Assembly (NCBI GenBank): GCA_963678705.1 | Contig: OY783217.1 | Coordinates: 3,720,001-3,784,000, forward strand | Direction of reading: 5' to 3' | DNA from: Panorpa germanica | Lineage: Eukaryota; Arthropoda; Insecta; Mecoptera; Panorpidae | DNA: 64,000 nt | Part shown: positions 1 through 13,253 of the stretch, in pieces | Layout of the letters: every line of letters starts with the position of its first letter | Position numbering within the stretch: position 1 is the stretch's first letter | Position numbers and translations under genes: made by a program | The notes under the pieces: generated by a model | Seen by the model: the letters and a program-made list of their open reading frames with translations, nothing else | What the model was told of the DNA's origin: nothing | The model's database searches: none

Positions 1-1100
1 TTAAATATTTAGTTAGAGATTTATGCGCAGGTGTCATGAGCAGAACACATTAAATTAAAAATAAAGTAACGCTACAAAGGGGCGTCATGTTTGAAAATGA
101 AATATCCAATATTGAGGTTTGTAAGAATAAAAATAAAAATGGTGTTAATGGAAATGTCAATAGACGATCCTTAATATCGTATGTTATGTGTACATGTATT
201 GGTCATGGATGAATTGCTGGTAGGTCATTAGACCAGTTGTAATTACGTAAATGATACGTAAATGTTGACTGAAAATATTGTGCACTTAGTTCTGGTTTAT
301 TTATTTGACATCGGCGTGTTTGCGACGGTGAAACCTCTCACCTAAAATCTACTATGTTGACAGTTTCTGTGGTGTTTCTATGGGCCTCATATATGTGAAC
401 GATGCCACTATCTAATAATAGGAAATATAGCGCTGGTTCGATCACTAAGCAGCAGTAATTTGGTATAAAGCGTCATCACTCTCGGCGTACCGTGCTTTCC
501 AAAGTAATCGAATTTATGTTCCATACGAAGACAAAGTTATTTCATTTTTGTATAATTTATTACAATAGAAATAAAAATATGAAACTTCACCCTTGAACCA
601 TAACCCTTTGGCTTAGCACTTGCCATTCATAGACTTTACAAACATGGACTGCAGTTCACTAAAGATAAATGAAGTTTTGAATTATTGTTTATTTTTTCAC
701 AGCGGGTGAGCGGTGTTTTTATTATCTCTATACAATAAAATACATCAGAGTTGAAAATAGAAATTTAACACATTTTATAAAGTCAATGAAATGGATATTT
801 GAAAAGAGGGTTCGAGTTTTTTTTTCTACCTATATATAAAGGACTTTATAATTCCATGAAAGGAATTTACTTTTTCTTGGATAAATTAATTATCTACGCT
901 TTTTTAAAATCAAATGTCATATGTCAAATCATCGCCTGAACAAGGCTTTGTTTATTTCATTCGGTTTCTTTGAAGAATAGTTTTTATACCATGTAGTCAT
1001 CTTCATATTGAGTAGGTTTTTGTCTTAAATTATTTAAAATTATACAACTGTTATTAAATTCAACTTGACTACACAACTGAATAATTAAATATATAATTAG
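1..1100. other. AT-rich non-coding sequence
   Basis: No coding exon or RNA gene is visible. The part around 330-480 resembles a dispersed repeat annotated separately. The rest is plain AT-rich sequence with short homopolymer runs. Confidence 0.6.
330..480 (+). repeat. Dispersed repeat, family R1, partial copy
   Basis: This stretch contains a CCTCATATATGTG block followed by AATATAGCGCTGGTTCGATC. Related blocks recur near 58,571-58,760, 60,484-60,660 and 45,220-45,295, in the same relative order where more than one block survives. The GGTTCGA-like segment resembles a Pol III B box, so a SINE origin is possible but unproven. The boundaries are approximate. Confidence 0.4.
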
Positions 1101-1243
1101 TCCTCTAGGTGGTCGAGGTAGTTAGGTCATAAACTCTAACACTTGACTATGTTTAGATCCAGGCTCGATACCCAGAGATGGAATAAATGTATTCCACGAC
1201 TGGCAAAGAATTAACTCACCAATTGATAAACAAATAAATAAAA
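1101..1243 (+). repeat. Candidate tRNA-derived SINE
   Basis: An A-box-like segment (GGTCGAGGTAGTTAGG, from 1111) is followed about 35 bases later by a B-box-like segment (GGCTCGATACCC, from 1162). That is the spacing of a tRNA-type internal Pol III promoter. An A-rich tail (AAACAAATAAATAAAAAT) closes the unit. No complete tRNA cloverleaf can be folded, so a functional tRNA gene is unlikely. I infer a tRNA-headed SINE; no second full copy was found in the window. Confidence 0.45.
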
Positions 1244-3179
1244 ATATATATAATATATAAAGAAAGGAATCTACAACAACAATTTTACAACACACAATTT
1301 TATATTACAATTAATGCGACCTAGCTGTTTAAATCGTAGTAATAGCTGTCTAATATCTATTAAGATGTTTCGGTAAACAATTATCCTTCATTTATTCTTC
1401 GTAATTAACATTAGCAATTAGTATACATTTAAAAAGATAAATATGACATGATGTAATCTACTACACCAAATTTTTGTTTGCTTCATTAATTTTAAAGATG
1501 CTTTAAATTTTTGTCTAAAGAATAAAACTCAAATACTAAAAAAAAAAATAGCTCAGCCACAACACACAGTTACATCTATTTAAGGTTTACCTAATATAAC
1601 AAAAGTTACCTATTACTTAAATTGAATTACTAAATATACAACGTGTTGTAATCTACTTTACTGCATTTTGAAAAAATAAATCTTTTCCGCATTAGCATAA
1701 TCATAAAAGTTGTTAACAACATCATTTTCAGGATTATAAATGAAAGGTTTTAAAGATTAAAGCCTAAGGATTAAAATGCTACAAATAAAATTCGTTTAAA
1801 TTAAATATTACTAGGTTTTGCTTAAGAAAAAACAAAGTAAGTGCATATGCCCATTTCAATCAAAGTCTACTTTATATTAATGCTACAACTAAATATTGGA
1901 TATTTCACAATTATAAATATTTCGGAAAAAAAAAACTTATAATTCCTCCTCTTTCTAGATTTTAACACTACCAAGTCAATGTTTGTCCTTTTTGCTGTAG
2001 AATCCTTCAGTTTCTGAAATCACACGAATACTTATAAGACACAGTTTATTAAAATTCAAATAAATATTTCTCTCACGCGAGAGAAGAAGAGAGAGAGAGA
2101 GAGCAAAGCGTTAGGTCCATACTAACACCGTGTGTTGTAAATAACTAATTTATTTATAAATACAATGTTAAAGGCATATGTTTGTTTTGGCTTGTTGTCA
2201 ATTGTATACAGTATATTATAAATATATTATATTATTATACCTTCCATTGTAAAGTCAATTTATGTGCTCAGAATAGCTTACTAGCAAACCATGGTCCATG
2301 GTCCACACTAAATTAATTTGTATAATATCATCATAACCAAATTTAATTATCCGTAACGTGGCATCCTTCTGCGGGACTCTGGATCGGAACCCTGGATCCC
2401 GGAATTGGGATTGGCTCGATGCTATCGAGTATAATAACGTTATTAACGTTTGTTAAGCATTAGATTGTAAATTATTAACATACTACTATTAAATACAAAT
2501 ATTTGAACAACACTAATTGAAATATTTACTTTTATAAAGCTATGTACAGAGACGAACTAGAAGAAAAAGTGTCAAGTTCACTCTGCAATACAGTGCAACC
2601 AATTTTAACCATTTTCGAAATCAGTTGATCAATTTCGAATCATTCGTGTTCGTGTACGGATACATGAATGTTCTCTGTTAGTTTAACTACATACATTCGC
2701 TTAGCCATTCGTTTCAGTAGCATTTTCTTCCCATTGAAATACAGTTTAGTTTTTTATTATTTTACTTAGAATATAAATTTAGAATTATGAATTTAAAATA
2801 ACAAAAATTTAATGTTGAATTTATAATTGATGTTGTCTTGTTCGGAGCTCGAAAGTTGAATGATACTTAATTCAGAAAGAGAAAAGTCCTCTTTATAAAA
2901 ATATAATAAAGTGTGTTACGTCTCTTAAAAATTGACGCTAGGTATAATTCAAATGAATCTATAACACTATCACACAAAATTAAATTGTATCCAGTCACAA
3001 TTAGCTTTTTTCTATGATATCTTCTACCGGCTGTGTCACAAAGCCATGGATAGATTCTTAAATACTGGCAGACTTAGTTAACAATAAAAGATTTTGACTT
3101 ATGCAGTCATCTTGATAAATTATCAAATATCTAAATGTTATATGAAGCCAGAATGTAAAATTACCTAATAAATACTTAA
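1244..3179. other. AT-rich non-coding sequence
   Basis: No gene is recognised. A short GA repeat lies at about 2083-2104. A small GC-richer patch at about 2360-2430 contains two related GGATC-bearing segments, with no coding signal that I trust. Confidence 0.6.
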
Positions 3180-3182
3180 GAT

Positions 3183-3316
3183 TTATACTGTTATAGACTA
3201 AATAAACAGAGCAGGTACAGTCCACAAACCACGTAATAGTTCCAGCGCCAACAGCGCCCCTGTTATTTTGGCGCTCGATGTGACCGCATCTCTTGCACGC
3301 CCGTTGATTCGTACCT
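3183..3316 (-). other. GC-rich exon-like island
   Basis: Read on the minus strand, a plausible splice acceptor (TTTTATATTTACAG) abuts about 120 bases of clearly higher GC than the flanks. Two frames stay open: one gives a cysteine-containing peptide (RACKRCGHIERQ...), the other a hydrophobic one (KITGALLALELLRG...). Neither matches a family I know. It could be a terminal exon of a gene extending to the right, a non-coding RNA exon, or a transposon fragment. Confidence 0.2.
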
Positions 3317-6300
3317 GTAAATATAAAACATTTAAAGTACAATAAACAAACAAAAATGGAAGTAGTCTATTTTTTATTTTTGTCAAGTATAAATAAACCT
3401 AATTAATCAAATACAAAGTAATGAAGATAGTAAGTAGTTGTACAATAGTCAAAACAACCGGATATTCATTGAAGTAATACACTGAAGTAACTATTAATTA
3501 AAATTTTTAAAAACCTATATGTTAAATGTATTGAAACGAATAATTAAAACTTGTACACGCCCATCCAGCCATGCGATTCTAATTGCATACAGAATGTAAT
3601 AATGAAGACATTTTAAATGGTGACACGTGTATAATTATCGGAATAAATTATGCGGAAAGGGAGAAAGAAATATGTTGTTCCTTTTTGCTCTAAAGCTCTA
3701 ACACACTGTACTGGCATAGAAATCAGATACACTGGAATGTAATCGATTGTGTTGCATTTTTGAGTTGCTAACTTTTTCTTGTGGAATCCCACAACAATTA
3801 CTAAAGCATTCTTAGGGTAAACGTCTAAAGTTCAGCGTAGGAGAAAAGGAAAGACTTATGCATTCTTATCAAGTCTTAGCATTTGCAAAGACAAGGTTTG
3901 AAACATCAGTATCCAGACAAGGGTGTTTTTTTGTGAAGGGTTCACCTTTCGTTTATACATTCAATATCAGTATAAAGGGACGGCGGCATTTTGATCTACA
4001 TACGTATGAACGGGCATATGAATTGAGGATATTAAGGCAGAACAGTGTTGCATTATTAACCATCAAAGTAGAAGCTTCATCTTATGGTAAAGTGTAACGT
4101 CACTCAAAATTTATAAAATTTAAAGTACAATGTTTGGACATGATAAATTTCTTCACTTCTTTTAAAAGGAACTATTTGATAAAAATTGTAATCTTTTAGT
4201 AAGAAAACTTTACTAACCAAGTAAACTTTACAGACAGTTTTGACAGAAATTCAAATTAAATGTTTAAAATTTTATTTTAAGTTACTAACTTTAAGTTTTA
4301 TAAACAAAAAACTTTAAAGAGCAAAACTCTTTCTATCTTTTATATAAAAAGGCGTAAAACAAAGTGAATGATCACGCTTTCAGTTTGATGAATGAACGTG
4401 CATTTATTTGGTTTATAACAGCTTCTTTTCTAGGGTATAACATCCTTTGTTGAGTAACAAGATTCTTGTTCATATAATAAATTTCAAAAACGTTGAGTTA
4501 TTTGATGATCAACTAAAATTAAATTCACTACAAAATTTCACTATTCTACGCAGTATTGTTGACAGATGCGTCCTCAAGGTAGAAGGTGGCGGTGTGTCCC
4601 AGGCTGCGGTTAAGTTATGACGAGATACAATTAATTTTGCGCGGGATCTATAAACCAGTTTGAATGGATAATTGAAATACCGCACCAGAGTCTTGCTACA
4701 TCACTGTTTCTTAAAGAACAAAAATAACATAAATGGAAATAGTGAAAATTATCGAAATCATTACTTAATAATTATCGAATTATTACTATAATATTTATAT
4801 TTAAATTTATTTTGTCTTGAACTTTTTCTATCTTCTTGCCTATATCTGTTTTTTATAAAATATGCTACATTTCCATATGTAATACTACACATATTTAAAA
4901 CTTAAAATATACCTAATAATACCTATACTACATATTAGAATAATAGGAGGACAAAACAAAATGTAACATTGCATATAAATAAAATTAATGAGGTTCCAGT
5001 ATATTTATATTTTTTTGGTCAATTATAAATTGCACAATCAAAAATAAAACATTTACAAAAAAATTAGTATAATATTTTATTTTATTATTAATGTTTTTGC
5101 CATTTTGGCACTAACAGGACAAATTGCCACTGCTATTGCTCCTCCTGCTACTCTCCCTACTGTTTCTAGTCTGCTTTTCCTTCTCTTTTCTCGTTCCTTT
5201 TCTCTATCTCCGCCTCTTCCCTTCACTGTCTCCCTTTAATAACTGCCCAATATTCTTTTCGTTTATTACCTTTTTTCACATGAAAACTTGTTTACATAAA
5301 ATAACAAAAGAGTTCAATTAGTATATTTAAAAGTTATACTGATGTTTGCATCCTAGGATTACATGACCGATAGTACCTTCTTCACCACAAATGCGAAATT
5401 TGACTAGATATAATTGAATTCAACATCAATTCAAAATCCAGTTGCTCCCTAAAAGTAGTCTAAAACTAGCGCTAAGTATATGTTTATTCTTGCACCCCTA
5501 AACATCGGGAGATAAAAGCGGGCGCCTCGTACGCCAATGCTTTAACGCTTTGCTGCATACACCACAAACAAAGGTTTATTCAAAACGATTTAATTGTCCC
5601 CATTATTATGTTTAAATAATATATGGTAACAATTATGATATAATTACCCGAATAATTTATTTTCTTAATATCTCACAATGTAAATATTTTTTTGATATCA
5701 CGCGAAATAACAATTTGATTACGTGTTTAAAACGCATTTAAATAATAACGCGTCCGTTAAATTATATTACTGAAACCAACTTACTTATGGTAGAGTCACT
5801 CGTATTTGTCTAATCACAAAGTTTTATGACGTAATTATGTTAATAGCACGACGTGTTTTTGTTTTTAAACATTTGCATATTTAATGGAACGTTTCTAACA
5901 CTGCTACTCTACTTGCTGGTGACTCGTTAAGGTAAATGAAATAATTATAGACGTGTAATCATTACACCGTTTCAATCAAATATTGCTTTACTGTTAGTAA
6001 AAACTTCTGGGTGAGCAATTAAGTTGTGTTATTTCTTTATTGGATATTTTCAAACTTTATTGAAAAGTGTGAACCTTTTTTTTTAAGGCTAAGCACTCTC
6101 CCATACTGCAACACACCACTTGTAACTTTTGACTCTTTTACCAGGGTGTAATCGTATAAACACACTATATCATGAGAAAAATATCTTAATACATCGCAGT
6201 TTTCCAGTAAATATTTTGGAGTCATTTTGACATCATATTGAAGATGCGTATTATTTTTTGTGGTAAAGGAGTTTATATCTATTGAAATGTTTATTTTACT

Positions 6301-9025
6301 GGCTACAAATGGCGAAACGACTCCACCAGTCGGAATACAAATGAAGATAAAGTTGATGCGAACTATAATTGAAGTTCGATAGCGATAGAAATGTCACAAA
6401 AAAGACACTTCACCAAATTGTTTACTGTGTATGAAATCACTTATATTATGATCATTTTAAAAAAGTAAATATATATTTATTATTGTTCTTTATACGTAGA
6501 AAAGTTGCAATACTCCTTACGGTACTCAATTTTTAGATTTTGACCGTTAAAATTTGCATTTCTAAGATACGAACCTTACCTATGTTGAAACGAATTTGTT
6601 GTGATATAACAATTGCATTTTTCTTACGATTGTGTTGAAAAACTTTTGTGTGATGTAAGTGTTACCACCCAGAAACAGAGTAAGCATTTTGATGCTGAAT
6701 ATTATTCTCACAATGCTTGAATTTCAACAAGGTATCATGGAGCACGATATGCTGGCTGCATGTTTACATGGAGGTTCGATATCCGTGTGAAATACAGGCA
6801 CATAGATACAACGAAAAGTCTTGGTTTCGGAACAGTGATCACCAGAGACAGTCTCTGTAAAATTTGAGCTCATAATGTCTACATTAAGATCTGCATCTAC
6901 AGATCACAATAGAAGTCATTGCACACATGCAGCAAATCAATCAGCGTGGTTGCATTAAGTATTTGTGCATATCTCAGAACCTCAGATTAATTTTAATTCA
7001 TATTTAACTGCCATTTATATACCTTTCCTCATACCATAATCTAACTTAATAAATAAACAATGTTCATTATCATTTAGAATATATTTCTTTTATGAAAAAT
7101 TTATTTTGTTTCTAGACATAACTTTTGCTACAGAGCTGTTTAATTAACTATCGCAATCCTTATTTTTTCAACACTCAAAACCATTACAAATGCTTCATAA
7201 TCCATCCGATGGAACCGTAAAAACTGAGGTCGTGTCAAACGGATTTTATGGATAGTCACAATTTGCAACGGACCGGTGTAAGCTACGGTCTCATCAGTAG
7301 TAGTTATAGGTTTGCTTTCATGACCAATTTTTTGAGGCTAATGCTAATATACAAATTACTACAACAAGATATTCGCTTCTTGCCCCTTTCCTCTACTGTT
7401 AAAAGGGTATGGATACTAAAGTCACAATACCATTGTTGAAACTGCAATTATCTATGCACTACCGCATGTATATCAGCAACATTAGGTTTTCTCAATTAAA
7501 AGTTAATAATTATATATAACAATAATTTATTAATAATCAATTCCAATCGAATATGTATAATGTCAGGTCTCTTAATTGATCATGTAAGTGCGTATCCGCT
7601 GGTCCAAGTTACTGTTTCATCATTCGGAGAATAGGTACCTCTATTACCTTGCATGATGTCACAGTCAGGTCCAGATTGAAGTCAAAGCGATGTACCGAGA
7701 GTATTCATATGGCCAAATAGCACTAATAATATTGAACAGTGAACGCACCTCTATGAGTAACCTTATAAAGAATAGTATAAGAAGTGTACAATGATTTCCA
7801 TGCCGATTTTTAAACGCGAATTTTTACATATCTTATTTCATACTTCACTACCCTTGTTTGCTACACCCCTTAACATATACTTGGTTTGTTGTATCATTAT
7901 ATTCGCAAGGTATCAATATCAAGTCTTATTCAACAAACAACGGACCTATTACTTTTTTAATTCAATGTGTAACATGATATTACATGTACTTCTATATATA
8001 CTTTCATATTTTTTAATCTATTGATTTATTCAACTTCCAATTTATTTTAAATATATGTTAAGGTTGTATTAGTATTACGTAACATCAGGGCGTTGCTATT
8101 GGAAATATTCGGTGTTCAATTTGTAATACTTGAGTTCAGGTCAGTTGTGGCGGACCTTTTTTCAGGTGGCTACAAAAACTCAAAAAGATTTTTTTTTTAT
8201 CCTTACCTGTTCACCCTTTTGAGTGATCAATAATATTTTTTTCAATTTAATTGTAAACCGTTGGCGACTTTGTAAAATTAGCATATATCCATCTGTAGTA
8301 CGCGTGTTATAAGTTCGACATCCCTGGTTGTTTACACAGGAACAAGGCATGTCTAAAGAACAATGATGTTTGCTTTAAAGCATAACACAATGGTGATGCT
8401 CCTGCTCAGATTAATTACTGAATAACAAACTCTTTGTAGACAGCCATCTACCATCACCATCTACCATCACCATCACCATCACCATCCAGTACGTTCAATT
8501 CTTATTCTCTGTTTTGATTTATATCTTGGATAATATCTCATCTCTCTTGAACCATTGTTAAATTGTAACTTGATACATAATATTATTTTATTTTAAAATA
8601 TCATTTTAGTATTGATTTTAATAAATGTATACCTTAGAAATAGCAATTATATGAACTAATGCGTTGTTCACATCAGTTGAAAGATGTACAACACGTACAA
8701 ATTGAGGAAACAAGTATCCTAATACATCAACATCCTTTGTCGGTGCTATGATTTTAAATTACAGGTATCCCACGCGAAATCAATTGTACCTAGTTAAACC
8801 GTTACGTATTTTTGGTGTGTCTCATATTTCAGATGTCACCTGAGACCTAGTTGAATCACTTCTAATTAGAGGCTGTAGAATTTGTCAATTATCTATTAAT
8901 TAATCTGACTCTGTGCGGGACAATCACTGCGCTTTACGCGACATCGGGACATATTATCGATATCTTTTCATACTGTTAGTCTGTTAATCCAAGAACGTAA
9001 TATTTATGTAATAATTTAATAAGAA
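3317..9025. other. Non-coding AT-rich stretch
   Basis: I see no gene here. A pyrimidine-rich run lies at about 5120-5235. The open frames at 3858-4097 and 7791-8024 have random-looking composition with no start context, splice signals or recognisable domain. The only clear structure is the CAT-type repeat annotated separately. Confidence 0.6.
8443..8487 (+). repeat. CCATCA/CATCAC microsatellite
   Basis: Tandem CCATCA-like units with two CCATCTA variants. The opposite-sense motif (GATGGTGATGG) recurs at about 9234-9246. Confidence 0.85.
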
Positions 9026-9475
9026 ATGTTACCTCCGAAGTCAACAATAATAGCAATGTCGCCGGAAGCAGTTCCTAACTCAGTCACAACTTCCTACAAC
9101 ATCCTGCCCTGATGAAGTTACATTCTTCTAATCCCAACTCTTCCAGCAAACTACTGAATATAAGTTGTTAGAGCAAATCGCACATCCACAAGGAATGAGA
9201 ACTCCCGGAGGCATCACTGCATGCTGCTGATGCTGATGGTGATGGTGGAGTTGCCTAGTAGTCGGCTATGCCGTGGCAGCGACAAGTAACCTAATCTTAA
9301 AAATAGCTAGGTGTTAATATCCGGTGCGAGGACACTTGATCTCCTTGCACCGCCACCTGTGGAGGATGGAAGATTGAGGAGGATGGAGGAGTGTCGTGTA
9401 CTCTAGAGCTGGTTCATTCGAGGTAATGCGCGCAATGTGAATGAACCATGACCCCCAGGGTAGAGGGTAAAGTTA
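9026..9475. other. GC-elevated island of unknown origin
   Basis: Composition is noticeably richer in GC and CpG than the surroundings. It includes a TGCTGCTGATGCTGATGG repeat patch and a GAGGATGGA-rich patch. A 28-codon open frame begins at 9026 (MLPPKSTIIAMSPEAVPNSV...) but has no recognisable homology. An old retrotransposed fragment, a regulatory element or a UTR are all possible. Confidence 0.3.
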
Positions 9476-10375
9476 TTACTACAAGTTGGGGTGCAAGTAC
9501 AATGCCACTAGATTATATTTATTGTGCATTAGGTACGACAAGATAAAAAAATTGTAATTTGATATACTCGTGGTGTATTACATGTAATAATTCAATCTTT
9601 GTTTGTGAGAATATGTTATAAACCTAATCATATATTTTGGTAAATAGTAACCACATTTTTTTCTCTTTTTAAAATACGCTTCATAGCGACTGAATTCCCG
9701 AAAACAATACAAACGATTAATATCATTCTTCATTATTATGTTATTTTATGCGGATAACAGAAATATCTTGAGAATGATTTTAAAATCATTCCCCATAACA
9801 AAAAAGAAATCTAATTGTATTACATTTCATAGAATCGGGTTACGTATAGTAATACACATTACATTTGAAATATACGAAATAATTAAAAAAGTTTTAACAT
9901 AAACATTAAATTGATTTGTAAACAGACTATAAATATCAATTTTCGCTTAAAGTATGTAGCTTCTTTTTTCCTTCTGAACTCTATTACAATTTGGTAAACA
10001 ATGATTTCCATTAATCCTAGATAAATCCCTCTACCGCGCTATTTTATTCGGTGTTTAATGAAAACAATAAATTCAGGAAGTCCCCAAACGATTTTCTACA
10101 TTGTAAGACTCTTTACCAAACGGATCAAATTGTTACTTTTTTATAAAACCTAAACTAGAAGAACTAGAATAAGTTGTAACCTTAACTTTGAAAAACGTAT
10201 TGAAGTAGTAATACATTTTGAGTAGCAATTAATAAATATATTTGTATTTTTATTAGCCTAACATCTGTGCCGTTTGGCATTGCATTCTTCCGCCTTAAAT
10301 TCATCGACTACATTACATTATCCTACATAAACTATTTTAAATTCTTATAACTACATACCAAGCTTCATCTCACTT
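9476..10375. other. AT-rich non-coding stretch
   Basis: Nothing recognisable apart from a perfect 20-base palindrome at 9772-9791 (GAATGATTTTAAAATCATTC), which may be chance in such AT-rich DNA. Confidence 0.6.
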
Positions 10376-10379
10376 GTTT

Positions 10380-10765
10380 TTTTTATCTTTCTTCGCTTTT
10401 TCCTAACTTCTATCATCATTCGTATTCACTCCTTCTTTCTTTGCAAAATCTACATCAGGCATACTTCACTTTACAACTTCTCTCGACCTACTCTTAATGT
10501 GCTCTAATTTTCAACTTCTTTTGCCATATATCCCACTTTTTCTTCCTCTGTACTCCAATATATTCTACTTCCTCTTTCTTTATTCTCTAGTCTAAACCTC
10601 GCGATCATTCTCGTTTCTTTGCCATTCTGTTTTTCTAGGTACTCCGTCGTTTTTCTCTTCTATAACTGACCGTATCTTGTATATTACTCTTCATCTTATC
10701 CTATTGTTAAACCTCTATATCCCTTTCCTTTATCAGACTCAGTACCTCCTTTCCTTCGTTCCTTA
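10380..10765 (-). pseudogene. Decayed LINE reverse-transcriptase C-terminal fragment
   Basis: On the + strand this is a long pyrimidine-rich tract; its complement reads as a broken protein. One frame (about 10,670 down to 10,510) gives EYLEKQNGKETRMIARFRLE followed by NKERGSRIYWSTEEEK. This resembles the ARFRLGNE...RG..YW segment near the C-terminus of many arthropod non-LTR retrotransposon ORF2 proteins. Stops interrupt both ends and no cysteine knuckle follows. I infer a 5'- and 3'-truncated LINE remnant. The clade cannot be assigned from this piece. Confidence 0.4.
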
Positions 10766-12274
10766 ATATTAATAATAAATATATTAACGCCCGGTTATTT
10801 ATCAATACATAAATTTAAATTACTCCAATTAATATGTATGTAAATAAATGCAAAATAAAGCGATTTATATAGGTTTAGTATAGTTTTAAAAATGAAGTAT
10901 AAGTTAAAAAATTTGTTTTCGAAAACCTGTAAGAAAATGTGTATGTGTTTTTGTTAACTGACGTAGAAAAATGTTAGGTTATATGTTTTGGTTAATGATT
11001 GTAATGTTTATACCGGTCCTTTATCACGTGGTATGTCAGTAAGATTTGTTGCGTTGCTAACACTGATGTGCCTAAAATGAAACAACTGGTTTATTCTGCT
11101 GGAATTGCTCAGAATCTATTTGGAAGTACATATTAGGAAAAGGCAGATTATTCGATAGATGATATATGACGTGGTTATTAAAATAAGAGATACATTTTCT
11201 AGTTGAAGGAGTCAAAATTCAATGCAGTTCCTTTAGTTTTTGTGTTTCACTTCTGACAACAAAAGATGTTCCTTTATATATCGACAAGATCTTTGAGAAT
11301 AGGTTGAAGTCTCAGCAAGAAAAATCTGAGCCACTCAAGTACATTTAGATTTCAATTTTGCAAATTTAATGGCATCTAGTCACATTACCTTTTGTCTCGA
11401 GACCACTGGTCTGCATTGTTTCCATAAAAGATTTCTTCCTAGAATTTGATGTTAACTCGATTTTTCTTTTGCAGATCAATTGCATGAAATGGAGCTGAGC
11501 CTTGTTACACTGCAACTGGTAAGCATTTCTTCCATACATGTTTATTTATTTGTATTATATTTCCATTGGCACTTATTTTTTCATTTTGTTCTTATTTTTC
11601 GCCGATTTTAACTTTAACATCAACAAGTATGTATAACCGGATCATGTGTCATTTTACAATTGTTCCTTGATGTTGTATTGTTCTTGGATGGCAGAATATA
11701 ATTTGAAAAATATTGGTTATTCTTCGTTCAATTAATTTCTTAAATATTCTGTCCTAATAACATAATTTTATTTGTATTATAAATTAATAAAACATTTCAT
11801 AAATACACCATTCAAGAACATCATCGATAACTTGTAATGAATTCCTTCCTAGTTCTCCCACAAATACAAATACCAACTTTTAGAAATATAACTTTAAAAA
11901 GTTTAATGTAAAAATAAAATTATCTTTCATTTGCATATATTATTCAAAAACTTTCAAGAGTGAAATAAATTTTATCTATTTCAATTTTCTATTAAAAATA
12001 AAATATTTTTTGGTTGTATGTATTTGTGTACGAGTATATATGTATGTGTATGTATAAATAAATTGAATGGAGTTATAGAATGACAAAAGTTATAACCTTG
12101 CAAGTTTATAAAATCAAATACGAAGCAAAAAAATAAATAAATATAACCACACTAGCACCATAGCGCACCATAGGACACCATAGTACACCATGCCGCACAT
12201 AAATGTGTTCCAACAGTTTGAAGATGTCTGCAAACGAATAATTTGAAAGTCAAATATTTTTACCTGGGCACGTA
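10766..12274. other. AT-rich non-coding stretch
   Basis: No gene or structured repeat is recognised. At 12,150-12,195 there is a short tandem of CACCATAG-like units (four imperfect copies). Confidence 0.55.
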
Positions 12275-12322
12275 GCTAACCTCCTGCTACGCCTGCCTCT
12301 ACGGGCGTAGCAGGAGGTTAGC
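12275..12322 (+). repeat. Perfect 19-bp-stem hairpin
   Basis: GCTAACCTCCTGCTACGCC (12,275-12,293) is the exact complement of 12,304-12,322, leaving a 10-base loop. The hairpin is much richer in GC than its surroundings. It could be a young foldback element, a nested-repeat remnant, or a small structured RNA; no copy was found elsewhere in the window. Confidence 0.8.
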
Positions 12323-12452
12323 GAGAAGTGCTACGCAGAATACTGAAAATGGAATCTAATAGAATCTCAAGCAAACATTAGAATTCTGTAAGTATTAGAG
12401 ATAAAATATATACTTTTATAATTGATAATAGCTATAGTTCTAAAATTAGTTA

Positions 12453-12609
12453 GGCCTCAGTTCCTTTTTGTACATTTAGTCTCGTTCGTGCCGTGTGTTT
12501 TCTCTCACTCGTATACACGTTCGTTCTCTCACTAACAACACAGTTCCATTCTTATTCGGGCAGATTCGGAGCTAAGGTTTGCAATCAGTCGTCTCATGTG
12601 CGGACGCCC
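12453..12609. mobile_element. PIF/Harbinger-like MITE, copy D (internally deleted)
   Basis: The right half matches the other copies (GTTTGCAATCAGTCG ... CATGTGCGGACG). TTA flanks both sides (12,450-12,452 and 12,610-12,612). The left terminal repeat is mostly lost. It belongs to the subfamily of copies E and F. Confidence 0.65.
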
Positions 12610-12737
12610 TTATAAAGCATCCTGAAAATTTGAAGTTGACTGTTTGACCGATTCGGACTCGAGATATTTAATAAAGGTTCGAATAATTTGCAAAGGGGGA
12701 ATGAGAGATATACACGTTTTTCAAGTAGTCAGTTAGA

Positions 12738-12830
12738 GGCCATTCATAAGCGTCACACAAATCTCACGCTATTTTGACCCCTGCGAGTTATAAGACTCGT
12801 TGCACCTCGACAACTGACGCGAGTTGATCC
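12738..12830 (+). mobile_element. Possible MITE end (GGCCATTCATAA type)
   Basis: It begins AGGCCATTCATAAGCGTCAC and runs through TTTTGACCCCTGCGAG, resembling the end of a widespread arthropod TIR element that starts GGCCATTCATAAA and carries GTCACAC and TTTTGACCCCC blocks. No matching opposite end was found nearby, so this is a fragment or a chance resemblance. Confidence 0.3.
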
Positions 12831-13253
12831 AATTCTGCATAGGGTTGTTATTTTTGGTGTTTTCAAATGAACTACACACCTGACATGCGTTATATTTTAT
12901 TCACTATTTTAAGAATGTTTAATGGGGTGTGTGTCATAGCCAAGAGGCAGGGGTAGGGGGAATTTAATGCATACTTAATACTTAAATTAGCTACGGACAT
13001 GTCTCTGTGGGGTTTCATTTAATTCATTGAAAGAACATTCATTAGAAATTCAAACTTGTTTCAAATTACATTATTTATTGTTTTCTTATGACATCACCCT
13101 ATCTTTTGAACGCGACGGGCGTCATTTACCTAACCGGTATTGGTATTTAAATTATTTATTCAATTATTCACTTACTAATCAATAAATAATATTTCAAAGT
13201 ATGAGGAACCATTCTCACCTACTGTATTACTTGGTATTTTCAATGTACTACTA

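Noticed and set aside
1101-1243. Functional tRNA gene
   Set aside because: A- and B-box-like motifs are present but no acceptor stem or anticodon arm can be formed.
5124-5321. Leucine-rich open frame at the pyrimidine tract
   Set aside because: Hydrophobicity follows from the C/T-rich composition; no family similarity or gene context.
8443-8487. CRISPR-like or His-tag-like array
   Set aside because: A simple CAT-type microsatellite; no spacers, and eukaryotic context.
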